From Metellina segmentata (taxonomy: Eukaryota; Arthropoda; Arachnida; Araneae; Tetragnathidae), in NCBI GenBank assembly GCA_947359465.1, contig OX375872.1, positions 1,780,395 through 1,844,394 on the forward strand: a DNA stretch of 64,000 nt, in the 5' to 3' direction. Shown piece after piece: positions 1-16,500 of the stretch. Each line of letters starts with the position of its first letter. Position 1 is the stretch's first letter. The notes below the pieces were generated by a model, which saw nothing but the letters and a program-made list of their open reading frames with translations, did no database searches and was not told the origin of the DNA. The translations under genes were made by a program, and so were the position numbers.

Positions 1-2159
1 ACCGTGGTTCCAACATGATGGACCCCACGCAACTTTCTTTAGAACAGTACGGTGGCTGTGTTGAATGGTGATCTTACAACCCAACACGATTTCTTGCTCT
101 GATCAACGATCGAGTGTAAGAAACCATAACTGCGCTACTGTCACTCCACTGATGATAGGCATGTGCTTGATCAAATACAAATGTGTACCTGACCATGGTT
201 CCAACATGATGGACCCCACGCAACTTTCTTTAGAACAGTACGGTGGCTGTGTTGAATGGTGATCTTACAACCCAACACGATTTCTTGCTCTGATCAACGA
301 TCGAGTGTAAGAAACCATAACTGCGCTACTGTCACTCCACTGATGATAGGCATGTGCTTGATCAAATACAAATGTGTACCTGACCGTGGTTCCAACATGA
401 TGGACCCCACGCAACTTTCTTTAGAACAGTACGGTGGCTGTGTTGAATGGTGATCTTACAACCCAACACGATTTCTTGCTCTGATCAACGATCGAGTGTA
501 AGAAACCATAACTGCGCTACTGTCACTCCACTGATGATAGGCATGTGCTTGATCAAATACAAATGTGTACCTGACCGTGGTTCCAACATGATGGACCCCA
601 CGCAACTTTCTTTAGAACAGTACGGTGGCTGTGTTGAATGGTGATCTTACAACCCAACACGATTTCTTGCTCTGATCAACGATCGAGTGTAAGAAACCAT
701 AACTGCGCTACTGTCACTCCACTGATGATAGGCATGTGCTTGATCAAATACAAATGTGTACCTGACCATGGTTCCAACATGATGGACCCCACGCAACTTT
801 CTTTAGAACAGTACGGTGGCTGTGTTGAATGGTGATCTTACAACCCAACACGATTTCTTGCTCTGATCAACGATCGAGTGTAAGAAACCATAACTGCGCT
901 ACTGTCACTCCACTGATGATAGGCATGTGCTTGATCAAATACAAATGTGTACCTGACCGTGGTTCCAACATGATGGACCCCACGCAACTTTCTTTATAAC
1001 CGTATGGTGGCTGTGTTGAATGGTGATCTTACAACCCAACACGATTTCTTGCTCTGATCAACGATCGAGTGTAAGAAACCATAACTGCGCTACTGTCACT
1101 CCACTGATGATAGGCATGTGCTTGATCAAATACAAATGTGTACCTGACCATGGTTCCAACATGATGGACCCCACGCAACTTTCTTTAGAACAGTACGGTG
1201 GCTGTGTTGAATGGTGATCTTACAACCCAACACGATTTCTTGCTCTGATCAACGATCGAGTGTAAGAAACCATAACTGCGCTACTGTCACTCCACTGATG
1301 ATAGGCATGTGCTTGATCAAATACAAATGTGTACCTGACCGTGGTTCCAACATGATGGACCCCACGCAACTTTCTTCAGAACAGTACGGTGGGTGCAGAA
1401 TGGTGATCTTACAACCCAACCCGATTTCTTCCTCTGATCAACGATCGAGTGTAAGAAACCATAACTGCGCTACTGTCACTCCACTGATGATAGGCATGTG
1501 CTTGATCAAATACAAATGTGTACCTGACCGTGGTTCCAACATGATGGACCCCACGCAACTTTCTTCAGAACAGTACGGTGGGTGCAGAATGGTGATCTTA
1601 CAACCCAACCCGATTTCTTCCTCTGATCAACGATCGAGTGTAAGAAACCATAACTGCGCTACTGTCACTCCACTGATGATAGGCATGTGCTTGATCAAAT
1701 ACAAATGTGTACCTGACCGTGGTTCCAACATGAAGGACCCCACGCAACTTTCTTTAGAACAGTACGGTGGCTGTGTTGAATGGTGATCTTACAACCCAAC
1801 ACGATTTCTTGCTCTGATCAACGATCGAGTGTAAGAAACCATAACTGCGCTACTGTCACTCCACTGATGATAGGCATGTGCTTGATCAAATACAAATGTG
1901 TACCTGACCGTGGTTCCAACATGATGGACCCCACGCAACTTTCTTCAGAACAGTACGGTGGGTGCAGAATGGTGATCTTACAACCCAACCCGATTTCTTC
2001 CTCTGATCAACGATCGAGTGTAAGAAACCATAACTGCGCTACTGTCACTCCACTGATGATAGGCATGTGCTTGATCAAATACAAATGTGTACCTGACCGT
2101 GGTTCCAACATGAAGGACCCCACGCAACTTTCTTTAGAACAGTACGGTGGCTGTGTTGA
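1..2159. repeat. Left satellite subfamily (TTGCTC type)
   Basis: Most units to about 2,159 carry TTTCTTGCTCTG, where nearly all later units have TTTCTTCCTCTG. In the open frame this is a Cys instead of Ser codon. Some also read GACCATGG instead of GACCGTGG. A few units from about 1,400 onward already show the later type. This marks a local homogenisation domain at the left of the visible array, which continues outside the window. Confidence 0.8.
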
Positions 2160-5100
2160 ATGGTGATCTTACAACCCAACACGATTTCTTCCTCTGATCA
2201 ACGATCGAGTGTAAGAAACCATAACTGCGCTACTGTCACTCCACTGATGATAGGCATGTGCTTGATCAAATACAAATGTGTACCTGACCGTGGTTCCAAC
2301 ATGATGGACCCCACGCAACTTTCTTCAGAACAGTACGGTGGGTGCAGAATGGTGATCTTACAATCTAACCCGATTTCTTCCTCTGATCAACGATCGAGTG
2401 TAAGAAACCATAACTGCGCTACTGTCACTCCACTGATGATAGGCATGTGCTTGATCAAATACAAATGTGTACCTGACCGTGGTTCCAACATGATGGACCC
2501 CACGCAACTTTCTTTAGAACAGTACGGTGGGTGCAGAATGGTGATCTTACAACCCAACCCGATTTCTTCCTCTGATCAACGATCGAGTGTAAGAAACCAT
2601 AACTGCGCTACTGTCACTCCACTGATGATAGGCATGTGCTTGATCAAATACAAATGTGTACCTGACCGTGGTTCCAACATGATGTACCCCACGCAACTTT
2701 CTTTAGAACAGTACGGTGGGTGCAGAATGGTGATCTTACAACCCAACACGATTTCTTCCTCTGATCAACGATCGAGTGTAAGAAACCATAACTGCGCTAC
2801 TGTCACTCCACTGATGATAGGCATGTGCTTGATCAAATACAAATGTGTACCTGACCGTGGTTCCAACATGATGGACCCCACGCAACTTTCTTTATAACAG
2901 TACGGTGGTTGTTTTGAATGGTGATATTACAACCCAACACGATTTCTTCCTCTGATCAACGATCGATTGTAAGAAACCATAACTGCGCTACTGTCACTCC
3001 ACTGATGATAGGCATGTGCTTGATCAAACACAAATGTGTACTTGACCGTGGTTCCAACATGATGGACCGCACGCAACTTTCTTTAGAACAGTACGGTGGC
3101 TGTGTTGAATGGTGATCTTACAACCCAACACGATTTCTTCCTCTGATCAACGATCGAGTGTAAGAAACCATAACTGCGCTACTGTCACTCCACTGATGAT
3201 AGGCATGTGCTTGATCAAATACAAATGTGTACCTGACCGTGGTTCCAACATGAAGGACCCCACGCAACTTTCTTTAGAACAGTACGGTGGCTGTGTTGAA
3301 TGGTGATCTTACAACCCAACACGATTTCTTCCTCTGATCAACGATCGAGTGTAAGAAACCATAACTGCGCTACTGTCACTCCACTGATGATAGGCATGTG
3401 CTTGATCAAATACAAATGTGTACCTGACCGTGGTTCCAACATGATGGACCGCACGCAACTTTCTTTAGAACAGTACGGTGGCTGTGTTGAATGGTGATCT
3501 TACAACCCAACACGATTTCTTCCTCTGATCAACGATCGAGTGTAAGAAACCATAACTGCGCTACTGTCACTCCACTGATGATAGGCATGTGCTTGATCAA
3601 ATACAAATGTGTGCCTGACCGTGGTTCCAACATGATGGACCGCACGCAACTTTCTTTAGAACAGTACGGTGGCTGTGTTGAATGGTGATCTTACAACCCA
3701 ACACGATTTCTTCCTCTGATCAACGATCGAGTGTAAGAAACCATAACTGCGCTACTGTCACTCCACTGATGATAGGCATGTGCTTGATCAAATACAAATG
3801 TGTACCTGACCGTGGTTCCAACATGATGGACCCCACGCAACTTTCTTTAGAACAGTACGGTGGCTGTGTTGAATGGTGATCTTACAACCCAACCCGATTT
3901 CTTCCTCTGATCAACGATCGAGTGTAAGAAACCATAACTGCGCTACTGTCACTCCACTGATGATAGGCATGTGCTTGATCAAATACAAATGTGTACCTGA
4001 CCGTGGTTCCAACATGATGGACCCCACGCAACTTTCTTTAGAACAGTACGGTGGCTGTGTTGAATGGTGATCTTACAACCCAACCCGATTTCTTCCTCTG
4101 ATCAACGATCGAGTGTAAGAAACCATAACTGCGCTACTGTCACTCCACTGATGATAGGCATGTGCTTGATCAAATACAAATGTGTACCTGACCGTGGTTC
4201 CAACATGATGGACCCCACGCAACTTTCTTTAGAACAGTACGGTGGCTGTGTTGAATGGTGATCTTACAACCCAACCCGATTTCTTCCTCTGATCAACGAT
4301 CGAGTGTAAGAAACCATAACTGCGCTACTGTCACTCCACTGATGATAGGCATGTGCTTGATCAAATACAAATGTGTACCTGACCGTGGTTCCAACATGAT
4401 GGACCCCACGCAACTTTCTTTAGAACAGTACGGTGGCTGTGTTGAATGGTGATCTTACAACCCAACCCGATTTCTTCCTCTCATCAACGATCGAGTGTAA
4501 GAAACCATAACTGCGCTACTGTCACTCCACTGATGATAGGCATGTGCTTGATCAAATACAAATGTGTACCTGACCGTGGTTCAACATGATGGACACCATG
4601 CAACTTTCTTTAGAACAGTACGGTGGCTGTGTTGAATGGTGATCTTACAACCCAACACGATTTCTTCCTCTGATCAACGATCGAGTGTAAGAAACCATAA
4701 CTGCGCTACTGTCACTCCACTGATGATAGGCATGTGCTTGATCAAATACAAATGTGTACCTGACCGTGGTTCCAACATGATGGACCCCACGCAACTTTCT
4801 TTAGAACAGTACGGTGGGTGCAGAATGGTGATCTTACAACCCAACACGATTTCTTCCTCTGATCAACGATGGAGTGTAAGAAACCATAACTGCGCTACTG
4901 TCACTCCACTGATGATAGGCATGTGCTTGATCAAATACAAATGTGTACCTGACCGTGGTTCCAACATGATGGACCCCACGCAACTTTCTTTAGAACAGTA
5001 CGGTGGGTGCAGAATGGTGATCTTACAACCCAACACGATTTCTTCCTCTGATCAACGATCGAGTGTAAGAAACCATAACTGCGCTACTGTCACTCCACTG

Positions 5101-8100
5101 ATGATAGGCATGTGCTTGATCAAACACAAATGTGTACTTGACCGTGGTTCCAACATGATGGACCGCACGCAACTTTCTTTAGAACAGTACGGTGGCTGTG
5201 TTGAATGGTGATCTTACAACCCAACACGATTTCTTCCTCTGATCAACGATCGAGTGTAAGAAACCATAACTGCGCTACTGTCACTCCACTGATGATAGGC
5301 ATGTGCTTGATCAAATACAAATGTGTACCTGACCGTGGTTCCAACATGAAGGACCCCACGCAACTTTCTTTAGAACAGTACGGTGGCTGTGTTGAATGGT
5401 GATCTTACAACCCAACACGATTTCTTCCTCTGATCAACGATCGAGTGTAAGAAACCATAACTGCGCTACTGTCACTCCACTGATGATAGGCATGTGCTTG
5501 ATCAAATACAAATGTGTACCTGACCGTGGTTCCAACATGATGGACCGCACGCAACTTTCTTTAGAACAGTACGGTGGCTGTGTTGAATGGTGATCTTACA
5601 ACCCAACACGATTTCTTCCTCTGATCAACGATCGAGTGTAAGAAACCATAACTGCGCTACTGTCACTCCACTGATGATAGGCATGTGCTTGATCAAATAC
5701 AAATGTGTGCCTGACCGTGGTTCCAACATGATGGACCGCACGCAACTTTCTTTAGAACAGTACGGTGGCTGTGTTGAATGGTGATCTTACAACCCAACAC
5801 GATTTCTTCCTCTGATCAACGATCGAGTGTAAGAAACCATAACTGCGCTACTGTCACTCCACTGATGATAGGCATGTGCTTGATCAAATACAAATGTGTA
5901 CCTGACCGTTGTTCCAACATGATGGACCGCACGCAACTTTCTTTAGAACAGTACGGTGGCTGTGTTGAATGGTGATCTTACAACCCAACACGATTTCTTC
6001 CTCTGATCAACGATCGAGTGTAAGAAACCATAACTGCGCTACTGTCACTCCACTGATGATAGGCATGTGCTTGATCAAACACAAATGTGTACTTGACCGT
6101 GGTTCCAACATGATGGACCGCAAGCAACTTTCTTTAGAACAGTACGGTGGCTGTGTTGAATGGTGATCTTACAACCCAACACGATTTCTTCCTCTGATCA
6201 ACGATCGAGTGTAAGAAACCATAACTGCGCTACTGTCACTCCACTGATGATAGGCATGTGCTTGATCAAATACAAATGTGTACCTGACCGTTGTTCCAAC
6301 ATGATGGACCGCACGCAACTTTCTTTAGAACAGTACGGTGGCTGTGTTGAATGGTGATCTTACAACCCAACACGATTTCTTCCTCTGATCAACGATCGAA
6401 TGTAAGAAACCATAACTGCGCTACTGTCACTCCACTGATGATAGGCATGTGCTTGATCAAATACAAATGTGTACCTGACCGTGGTTCCAACATGATGGAC
6501 CCCACGCAACTTTCTTCAGAACAGTACGGTGGGTGCAGAATGGTGATCTTACAACCCAACCCGATTTCTTCCTCTGATCAACGATCGAGTGTAAGAAACC
6601 ATAACTGCGCTACTGTCACTCCACTGATGATAGGCATGTGCTTGATCAAATACAAATGTGTACCTGACCGTGGTTCCAACATGATGGACCCCACGCAACT
6701 TTCTTCAGAACAGTACGGTGGGTGCAGAATGGTGATCTTACAATCTAACCCGATTTCTTCCTCTGATCAACGATCGAGTGTAAGAAACCATAACTGCGCT
6801 ACTGTCACTCCACTGATGATAGGCATGTGCTTGATCAAATACAAATGTGTACCTGACCGTGGTTCCAACATGATGGACCCCACGCAACTTTCTTTAGAAC
6901 AGTACGGTGGGTGCAGAATGGTGATCTTACAACCCAACCCGATTTCTTCCTCTGATCAACGATCGAGTGTAAGAAACCATAACTGCGCTACTGTCACTCC
7001 ACTGATGATAGGCATGTGCTTGATCAAATACAAATGTGTACCTGACCGTGGTTCCAACATGATGTACCCCACGCAACTTTCTTTAGAACAGTACGGTGGG
7101 TGCAGAATGGTGATCTTACAACCCAACACGATTTCTTCCTCTGATCAACGATCGAGTGTAAGAAACCATAACTGCGCTACTGTCACTCCACTGATGATAG
7201 GCATGTGCTTGATCAAATACAAATGTGTACCTGACCGTGGTTCCAACATGATGGACCCCACGCAACTTTCTTTATAACAGTACGGTGGTTGTTTTGAATG
7301 GTGATATTACAACCCAACACGATTTCTTCCTCTGATCAACGATCGATTGTAAGAAACCATAACTGCGCTACTGTCACTCCACTGATGATAGGCATGTGCT
7401 TGATCAAACACAAATGTGTACTTGACCGTGGTTCCAACATGATGGACCGCACGCAACTTTCTTTAGAACAGTACGGTGGCTGTGTTGAATGGTGATCTTA
7501 CAACCCAACACGATTTCTTCCTCTGATCAACGATCGAGTGTAAGAAACCATAACTGCGCTACTGTCACTCCACTGATGATAGGCATGTGCTTGATCAAAT
7601 ACAAATGTGTACCTGACCGTGGTTCCAACATGAAGGACCCCACGCAACTTTCTTTAGAACAGTACGGTGGCTGTGTTGAATGGTGATCTTACAACCCAAC
7701 ACGATTTCTTCCTCTGATCAACGATCGAGTGTAAGAAACCATAACTGCGCTACTGTCACTCCACTGATGATAGGCATGTGCTTGATCAAATACAAATGTG
7801 TACCTGACCGTGGTTCCAACATGATGGACCGCACGCAACTTTCTTTAGAACAGTACGGTGGCTGTGTTGAATGGTGATCTTACAACCCAACACGATTTCT
7901 TCCTCTGATCAACGATCGAGTGTAAGAAACCATAACTGCGCTACTGTCACTCCACTGATGATAGGCATGTGCTTGATCAAATACAAATGTGTGCCTGACC
8001 GTGGTTCCAACATGATGGACCGCACGCAACTTTCTTTAGAACAGTACGGTGGCTGTGTTGAATGGTGATCTTACAACCCAACACGATTTCTTCCTCTGAT

Positions 8101-11100
8101 CAACGATCGAGTGTAAGAAACCATAACTGCGCTACTGTCACTCCACTGATGATAGGCATGTGCTTGATCAAATACAAATGTGTACCTGACCGTGGTTCCA
8201 ACATGATGGACCCCACGCAACTTTCTTTAGAACAGTACGGTGGCTGTGTTGAATGGTGATCTTACAACCTAACCCGATTTCTTCCTCTGATCAACGATCG
8301 AGTGTAAGAAACCATAACTGCGCTACTGTCACTCCACTGATGATAGGCATGTGCTTGATCAAATACAAATGTGTACCTGACCGTGGTTCCAACATGATGG
8401 ACCCCACGCAACTTTCTTTAGAACAGTACGGTGGCTGTGTTGAATGGTGATCTTACAACCCAACACGATTTCTTCCTCTGATCAACGATCGAGTGTAAGA
8501 AACCATAACTGCGCAACTGTCACTCCACTGATGATAGGCATGTGCTTGATAAATACAAATGTGTACCTGACCGTGGTTCCAACATGATGGACCCCACGCA
8601 ACTTTCTTTAGAACAGTACGGTGGCTGTGTTGAATGGTGATCTTACAACCCAACCCGATTTCTTCCTCTGATCAACGATCGAGTGTAAGAAACCATAACT
8701 GCGCTACTGTCACTCCACTGATGATAGGCATGTGCTTGATCAAATACAAATGTGTACCTGACCGTGGTTCCAACATGATGGACCCCACGCAACTTTCTTT
8801 AGAACAGTACGGTGGCTGTGTTGAATGGTGATCTTACAACCCAACCCGATTTCTTCCTCTGATCAACGATCGAGTGTAAGAAACCATAACTGCGCTACTG
8901 TCACTCCACTGATGATAGGCATGTGCTTGATCAAATACAAATGTGTACCTGACCGTGGTTCCAACATGATGGACCCCACGCAACTTTCTTTAGAACAGTA
9001 CGGTGGCTGTGTTGAATGGTGATCTTACAACCCAACCCGATTTCTTCCTCTGATCAACGATCGAGTGTAAGAAACCATAACTGCGCTACTGTCACTCCAC
9101 TGATGATAGGCATGTGCTTGATCAAATACAAATGTGTACCTGACCGTGGTTCCAACATGATGGACCCCACGCAACTTTCTTTAGAACAGTACGGTGGCTG
9201 TGTTGAATGGTGATCTTACAACCCAACCCGATTTCTTCCTCTCATCAACGATCGAGTGTAAGAAACCATAACTGCGCTACTGTCACTCCACTGATGATAG
9301 GCATGTGCTTGATCAAATACAAATGTGTACCTGACCGTGGTTCAACATGATGGACACCATGCAACTTTCTTTAGAACAGTACGGTGGCTGTGTTGAATGG
9401 TGATCTTACAACCCAACACGATTTCTTCCTCTGATCAACGATCGAGTGTAAGAAACCATAACTGCGCTACTGTCACTCCACTGATGATAGGCATGTGCTT
9501 GATCAAATACAAATGTGTACCTGACCGTGGTTCCAACATGATGGACCCCACGCAACTTTCTTTAGAACAGTACGGTGGGTGCAGAATGCTGATCTTACAA
9601 CCCAACACGATTTCTTCCTCTGATCAACGATGGAGTGTAAGAAACCATAACTGCGCTACTGTCACTCCACTGATGATAGGCATGTGCTTGATCAAATACA
9701 AATGTGTACCTGACCGTGGTTCCAACATGATGGACCCCACGCAACTTTCTTCAGAACAGTACGGTGGGTGCAGAATGGTGATCTTACAACCCAACCCGAT
9801 TTCTTCCTCTGATCAACGATCGAGTGTAAGAAACCATAACTGCGCTACTGTCACACCACTGATGATAGGCATGTGCTTGATCAAATACAAATGTGTACCT
9901 GACCGTGGTTCCAACATGATGGACCCCACGCAACTTTCTTTAGAACAGTACGGTGGGTGCAGAATGGTGATCTTACAACCCAACACGATTTCTTCCTCTG
10001 ATCAACGATCGAGTGTAAGAAACCATAACTGCGCTACTGTCACTCCACTGATGATAGGCATGTGCTTGATCAAACACAAATGTGTACTTGACCGTGGTTC
10101 CAACATGATGGACCGCACGCAACTTTCTTTAGAACAGTACGGTGGCTGTGTTGAATGGTGATCTTACAACCCAACACGATTTCTTCCTCTGATCAACGAT
10201 CGAGTGTAAGAAACCATAACTGCGCTACTGTCACTCCACTGATGATAGGCATGTGCTTGATCAAATACAAATGTGTACCTGACCGTGGTTCCAACATGAA
10301 GGACCCCACGCAACTTTCTTTAGAACAGTACGGTGGCTGTGTTGAATGGTGATCTTACAACCCAACACGATTTCTTCCTCTGATCAACGATCGAGTGTAA
10401 GAAACCATAACTGCGCTACTGTCACTCCACTGATGATAGGCATGTGCTTGATCAAATACAAATGTGTACCTGACCGTGGTTCCAACATGATGGACCGCAC
10501 GCAACTTTCTTTAGAACAGTACGGTGGCTGTGTTGAATGGTGATCTTACAACCCAACACGATTTCTTCCTCTGATCAACGATCGAGTGTAAGAAACCATA
10601 ACTGCGCTACTGTCACTCCACTGATGATAGGCATGTGCTTGATCAAATACAAATGTGTGCCTGACCGTGGTTCCAACATGATGGACCGCACGCAACTTTC
10701 TTTAGAACAGTACGGTGGCTGTGTTGAATGGTGATCTTACAACCCAACACGATTTCTTCCTCTGATCAACGATCGAGTGTAAGAAACCATAACTGCGCTA
10801 CTGTCACTCCACTGATGATAGGCATGTGCTTGATCAAATACAAATGTGTACCTGACCGTTGTTCCAACATGATGGACCGCACGCAACTTTCTTTAGAACA
10901 GTACGGTGGCTGTGTTGAATGGTGATCTTACAACCCAACACGATTTCTTCCTCTGATCAACGATCGAGTGTAAGAAACCATAACTGCGCTACTGTCACTC
11001 CACTGATGATAGGCATGTGCTTGATCAAACACAAATGTGTACTTGACCATGGTTCCAACATGATGGACCGCAAGCAACTTTCTTTAGAACAGTACGGTGG

Positions 11101-13580
11101 CTGTGTTGAATGGTGATCTTACAACCCAACACGATTTCTTCCTCTGATCAACGATCGAGTGTAAGAAACCATAACTGCGCTACTGTCACTCCACTGATGA
11201 TAGGCATGTGCTTGATCAAATACAAATGTGTACCTGACCGTTGTTCCAACATGATGGACCGCACGCAACTTTCTTTAGAACAGTACGGTGGCTGTGTTGA
11301 ATGGTGATCTTACAACCCAACACGATTTCTTCCTCTGATCAACGATCGAATGTAAGAAACCATAACTGCGCTACTGTCACTCCACTGATGATAGGCATGT
11401 GCTTGATCAAATACAAATGTGTACCTGACCGTGGTTCCAACATGATGGACCCCACGCAACTTTCTTCAGAACAGTACGGTGGGTGCAGAATGGTGATCTT
11501 ACAACCCAACCCGATTTCTTCCTCTGATCAACGATCGAGTGTAAGAAACCATAACTGCGCTACTGTCACTCCACTGATGATAGGCATGTGCTTGATCAAA
11601 TACAAATGTGTACCTGACCGTGGTTCCAACATGATGGACCCCACGCAACTTTCTTCAGAACAGTACGGTGGGTGCAGAATGGTGATCTTACAACCCAACC
11701 CGATTTCTTCCTCTGATCTACGATCGAGTGTAAGAAACCATAACTGCGCTACTGTCACTCCACTGATGATAGGCATGTGCTTGATCAAATACAAATGTGT
11801 ACCTGACCGTGGTTCCAACATGATGGACCCCACGCAACTTTCTTCAGAACAGTACGGTGGGTGCAGAATGGTGATCTTACAACCCAACCCGATTTCTTCC
11901 TCTGATCAACGATCGAGTGTAAGAAACCATAACTGCGCTACTGTCACTCCACTGATGATAGGCATGTGCTTGATCAAATACAAATGTGTACCTGACCGTG
12001 GTTCCAACATGAAGGACCCCACGCAACTTTCTTTAGAACAGTACGGTGGCTGTGTTGAATGGTGATCTTACAACCCAACACGATTTCTTCCTCTGATCAA
12101 CGATCGAGTGTAAGAAACCATAACTGCGCTACTGTCACTCCACTGATGATAGGCATGTGCTTGATCAAATACAAATGTGTACCTGACCGTGGTTCCAACA
12201 TGATGGACCCCACGCAACTTTCTTCAGAACAGTACGGTGGGTGCAGAATGGTGATCTTACAACCCAACCCGATTTCTTCCTCTGATCAACGATCGAGTGT
12301 AAGAAACCATAACTGCGCTACTGTCACTCCACTGATGATAGGCATGTGCTTGATCAAATACAAATGTGTACCTGACCGTGGTTCCAACATGATGGACCCC
12401 ACGCAACTTTCTTTAGAACAGTACGGTGGGTGCAGAATGGTGATCTTACAACCCAACCCGATTTCTTCCTCTGATCAACGATCGAGTGTAAGAAACCATA
12501 ACTGCGCTACTGTCACTCCACTGATGATAGGCATGTGCTTGATCAAATACAAATGTGTACCTGACCGTGGTTCCAACATGATGGACCCCACGCAACTTTC
12601 TTTAGAACAGTACGGTGGGTGCAGAATGGTGATCTTACAACCCAACACGATTTCTTCCTCTGATCAACGATCGAGTGTAAGAAACCATAACTGCGCTACT
12701 GTCACTCCACTGATGATAGGCATGTGCTTGATCAAATACAAATGTGTACCTGACCGTGGTTCCAACATGATGGACCCCACGCAACTTTCTTTATAACAGT
12801 ACGGTGGTTGTTTTGAATGGTGATATTACAACCCAACACGATTTCTTCCTCTGATCAACGATCGATTGTAAGAAACCATAACTGCGCTACTGTCACTCCA
12901 CTGATGATAGGCATGTGCTTGATCAAACACAAATGTGTACTTGACCGTGGTTCCAACATGATGGACCGCACGCAACTTTCTTTAGAACAGTACGGTGGCT
13001 GTGTTGAATGGTGATCTTACAACCCAACACGATTTCTTCCTCTGATCAACGATCGAGTGTAAGAAACCATAACTGCGCTACTGTCACTCCACTGATGATA
13101 GGCATGTGCTTGATCAAATACAAATGTGTACCTGACCGTGGTTCCAACATGAAGGACCCCACGCAACTTTCTTTAGAACAGTACGGTGGCTGTGTTGAAT
13201 GGTGATCTTACAACCCAACACGATTTCTTCCTCTGATCAACGATCGAGTGTAAGAAACCATAACTGCGCTACTGTCACTCCACTGATGATAGGCATGTGC
13301 TTGATCAAATACAAATGTGTACCTGACCGTGGTTCCAACATGATGGACCGCACGCAACTTTCTTTAGAACAGTACGGTGGCTGTGTTGAATGGTGATCTT
13401 ACAACCCAACACGATTTCTTCCTCTGATCAACGATCGAGTGTAAGAAACCATAACTGCGCTACTGTCACTCCACTGATGATAGGCATGTGCTTGATCAAA
13501 TACAAATGTGTGCCTGACCGTGGTTCCAACATGATGGACCGCACGCAACTTTCTTTAGAACAGTACGGTGGCTGTGTTGA

Positions 13581-16500
13581 ATGGTGATCTTACAACCCAA
13601 CACGATTTCTTCCTCTGATCAACGATCGAGTGTAAGAAACCATAACTGCGCTACTGTCACTCCACTGATGATAGGCATGTGCTTGATCAAATACAAATGT
13701 GTACCTGACCGTGGTTCCAACATGATGGACCCCACGCAACTTTCTTTAGAACAGTACGGTGGCTGTGTTGAATGGTGATCTTACAACCTAACCCGATTTC
13801 TTCCTCTGATCAACGATCGAGTGTAAGAAACCATAACTGCGCTACTGTCACTCCACTGATGATAGGCATGTGCTTGATCAAATACAAATGTGTACCTGAC
13901 CGTGGTTCCAACATGATGGACCCCACGCAACTTTCTTTAGAACAGTACGGTGGCTGTGTTGAATGGTGATCTTACAACCCAACACGATTTCTTCCTCTGA
14001 TCAACGATCGAGTGTAAGAAACCATAACTGCGCAACTGTCACTCCACTGATGATAGGCATGTGCTTGATAAATACAAATGTGTACCTGACCGTGGTTCCA
14101 ACATGATGGACCCCACGCAACTTTCTTTAGAACAGTACGGTGGCTGTGTTGAATGGTGATCTTACAACCCAACCCGATTTCTTCCTCTGATCAACGATCG
14201 AGTGTAAGAAACCATAACTGCGCTACTGTCACTCCACTGATGATAGGCATGTGCTTGATCAAATACAAATGTGTACCTGACCGTGGTTCCAACATGATGG
14301 ACCCCACGCAACTTTCTTTAGAACAGTACGGTGGCTGTGTTGAATGGTGATCTTACAACCCAACCCGATTTCTTCCTCTGATCAACGATCGAGTGTAAGA
14401 AACCATAACTGCGCTACTGTCACTCCACTGATGATAGGCATGTGCTTGATCAAATACAAATGTGTACCTGACCGTGGTTCCAACATGATGGACCCCACGC
14501 AACTTTCTTTAGAACAGTACGGTGGCTGTGTTGAATGGTGATCTTACAACCCAACCCGATTTCTTCCTCTGATCAACGATCGAGTGTAAGAAACCATAAC
14601 TGCGCTACTGTCACTCCACTGATGATAGGCATGTGCTTGATCAAATACAAATGTGTACCTGACCGTGGTTCCAACATGATGGACCCCACGCAACTTTCTT
14701 TAGAACAGTACGGTGGCTGTGTTGAATGGTGATCTTACAACCCAACCCGATTTCTTCCTCTCATCAACGATCGAGTGTAAGAAACCATAACTGCGCTACT
14801 GTCACTCCACTGATGATAGGCATGTGCTTGATCAAATAGAAATGTGTACCTGACCGTGGTTCAACATGATGGACACCATGCAACTTTCTTTAGAACAGTA
14901 CGGTGGCTGTGTTGAATGGTGATCTTACAACCCAACACGATTTCTTCCTCTGATCAACGATCGAGTGTAAGAAACCATAACTGCGCTACTGTCACTCCAC
15001 TGATGATAGGCATGTGCTTGATCAAATACAAATGTGTACCTGACCGTGGTTCCAACATGATGGACCCCACGCAACTTTCTTCAGAACAGTACGGTGGGTG
15101 CAGAATGGTGATCTTACAACCCAACCCGATTTCTTCCTCTGATCAACGATCGAGTGTAAGAAACCATAACTGCGCTACTGTCACACCACTGATGATAGGC
15201 ATGTGCTTGATCAAATACAAATGTGTACCTGACCGTGGTTCCAACATGATGGACCCCACGCAACTTTCTTTAGAACAGTACGGTGGGTGCAGAATGGTGA
15301 TCTTACAACCCAACACGATTTCTTCCTCTGATCAACGATCGAGTGTAAGAAACCATAACTGCGCTACTGTCACTCCACTGATGATAGGCATGTGCTTGAT
15401 CAAACACAAATGTGTACTTGACCGTGGTTCCAACATGATGGACCGCACGCAACTTTCTTTAGAACAGTACGGTGGCTGTGTTGAATGGTGATCTTACAAC
15501 CCAACACGATTTCTTCCTCTGATCAACGATCGAGTGTAAGAAACCATAACTGCGCTACTGTCACTCCACTGATGATAGGCATGTGCTTGATCAAATACAA
15601 ATGTGTACCTGACCGTGGTTCCAACATGATGGACCCCACGCAACTTTCTTTAGAACAGTACGGTGGCTGTGTTGAATGGTGATCTTACAACCTAACCCGA
15701 TTTCTTCCTCTGATCAACGATCGAGTGTAAGAAACCATAACTGCGCTACTGTCACTCCACTGATGATAGGCATGTGCTTGATCAAATACAAATGTGTACC
15801 TGACCGTGGTTCCAACATGATGGACCCCACGCAACTTTCTTTAGAACAGTACGGTGGCTGTGTTGAATGGTGATCTTACAACCCAACACGATTTCTTCCT
15901 CTGATCAACGATCGAGTGTAAGAAACCATAACTGCGCAACTGTCACTCCACTGATGATAGGCATGTGCTTGATAAATACAAATGTGTACCTGACCGTGGT
16001 TCCAACATGATGGACCCCACGCAACTTTCTTTAGAACAGTACGGTGGCTGTGTTGAATGGTGATCTTACAACCCAACCCGATTTCTTCCTCTGATCAACG
16101 ATCGAGTGTAAGAAACCATAACTGCGCTACTGTCACTCCACTGATGATAGGCATGTGCTTGATCAAATACAAATGTGTACCTGACCGTGGTTCCAACATG
16201 ATGGACCCCACGCAACTTTCTTTAGAACAGTACGGTGGCTGTGTTGAATGGTGATCTTACAACCCAACCCGATTTCTTCCTCTGATCAACGATCGAGTGT
16301 AAGAAACCATAACTGCGCTACTGTCACTCCACTGATGATAGGCATGTGCTTGATCAAATACAAATGTGTACCTGACCGTGGTTCCAACATGATGGACCCC
16401 ACGCAACTTTCTTTAGAACAGTACGGTGGCTGTGTTGAATGGTGATCTTACAACCCAACCCGATTTCTTCCTCTGATCAACGATCGAGTGTAAGAAACCA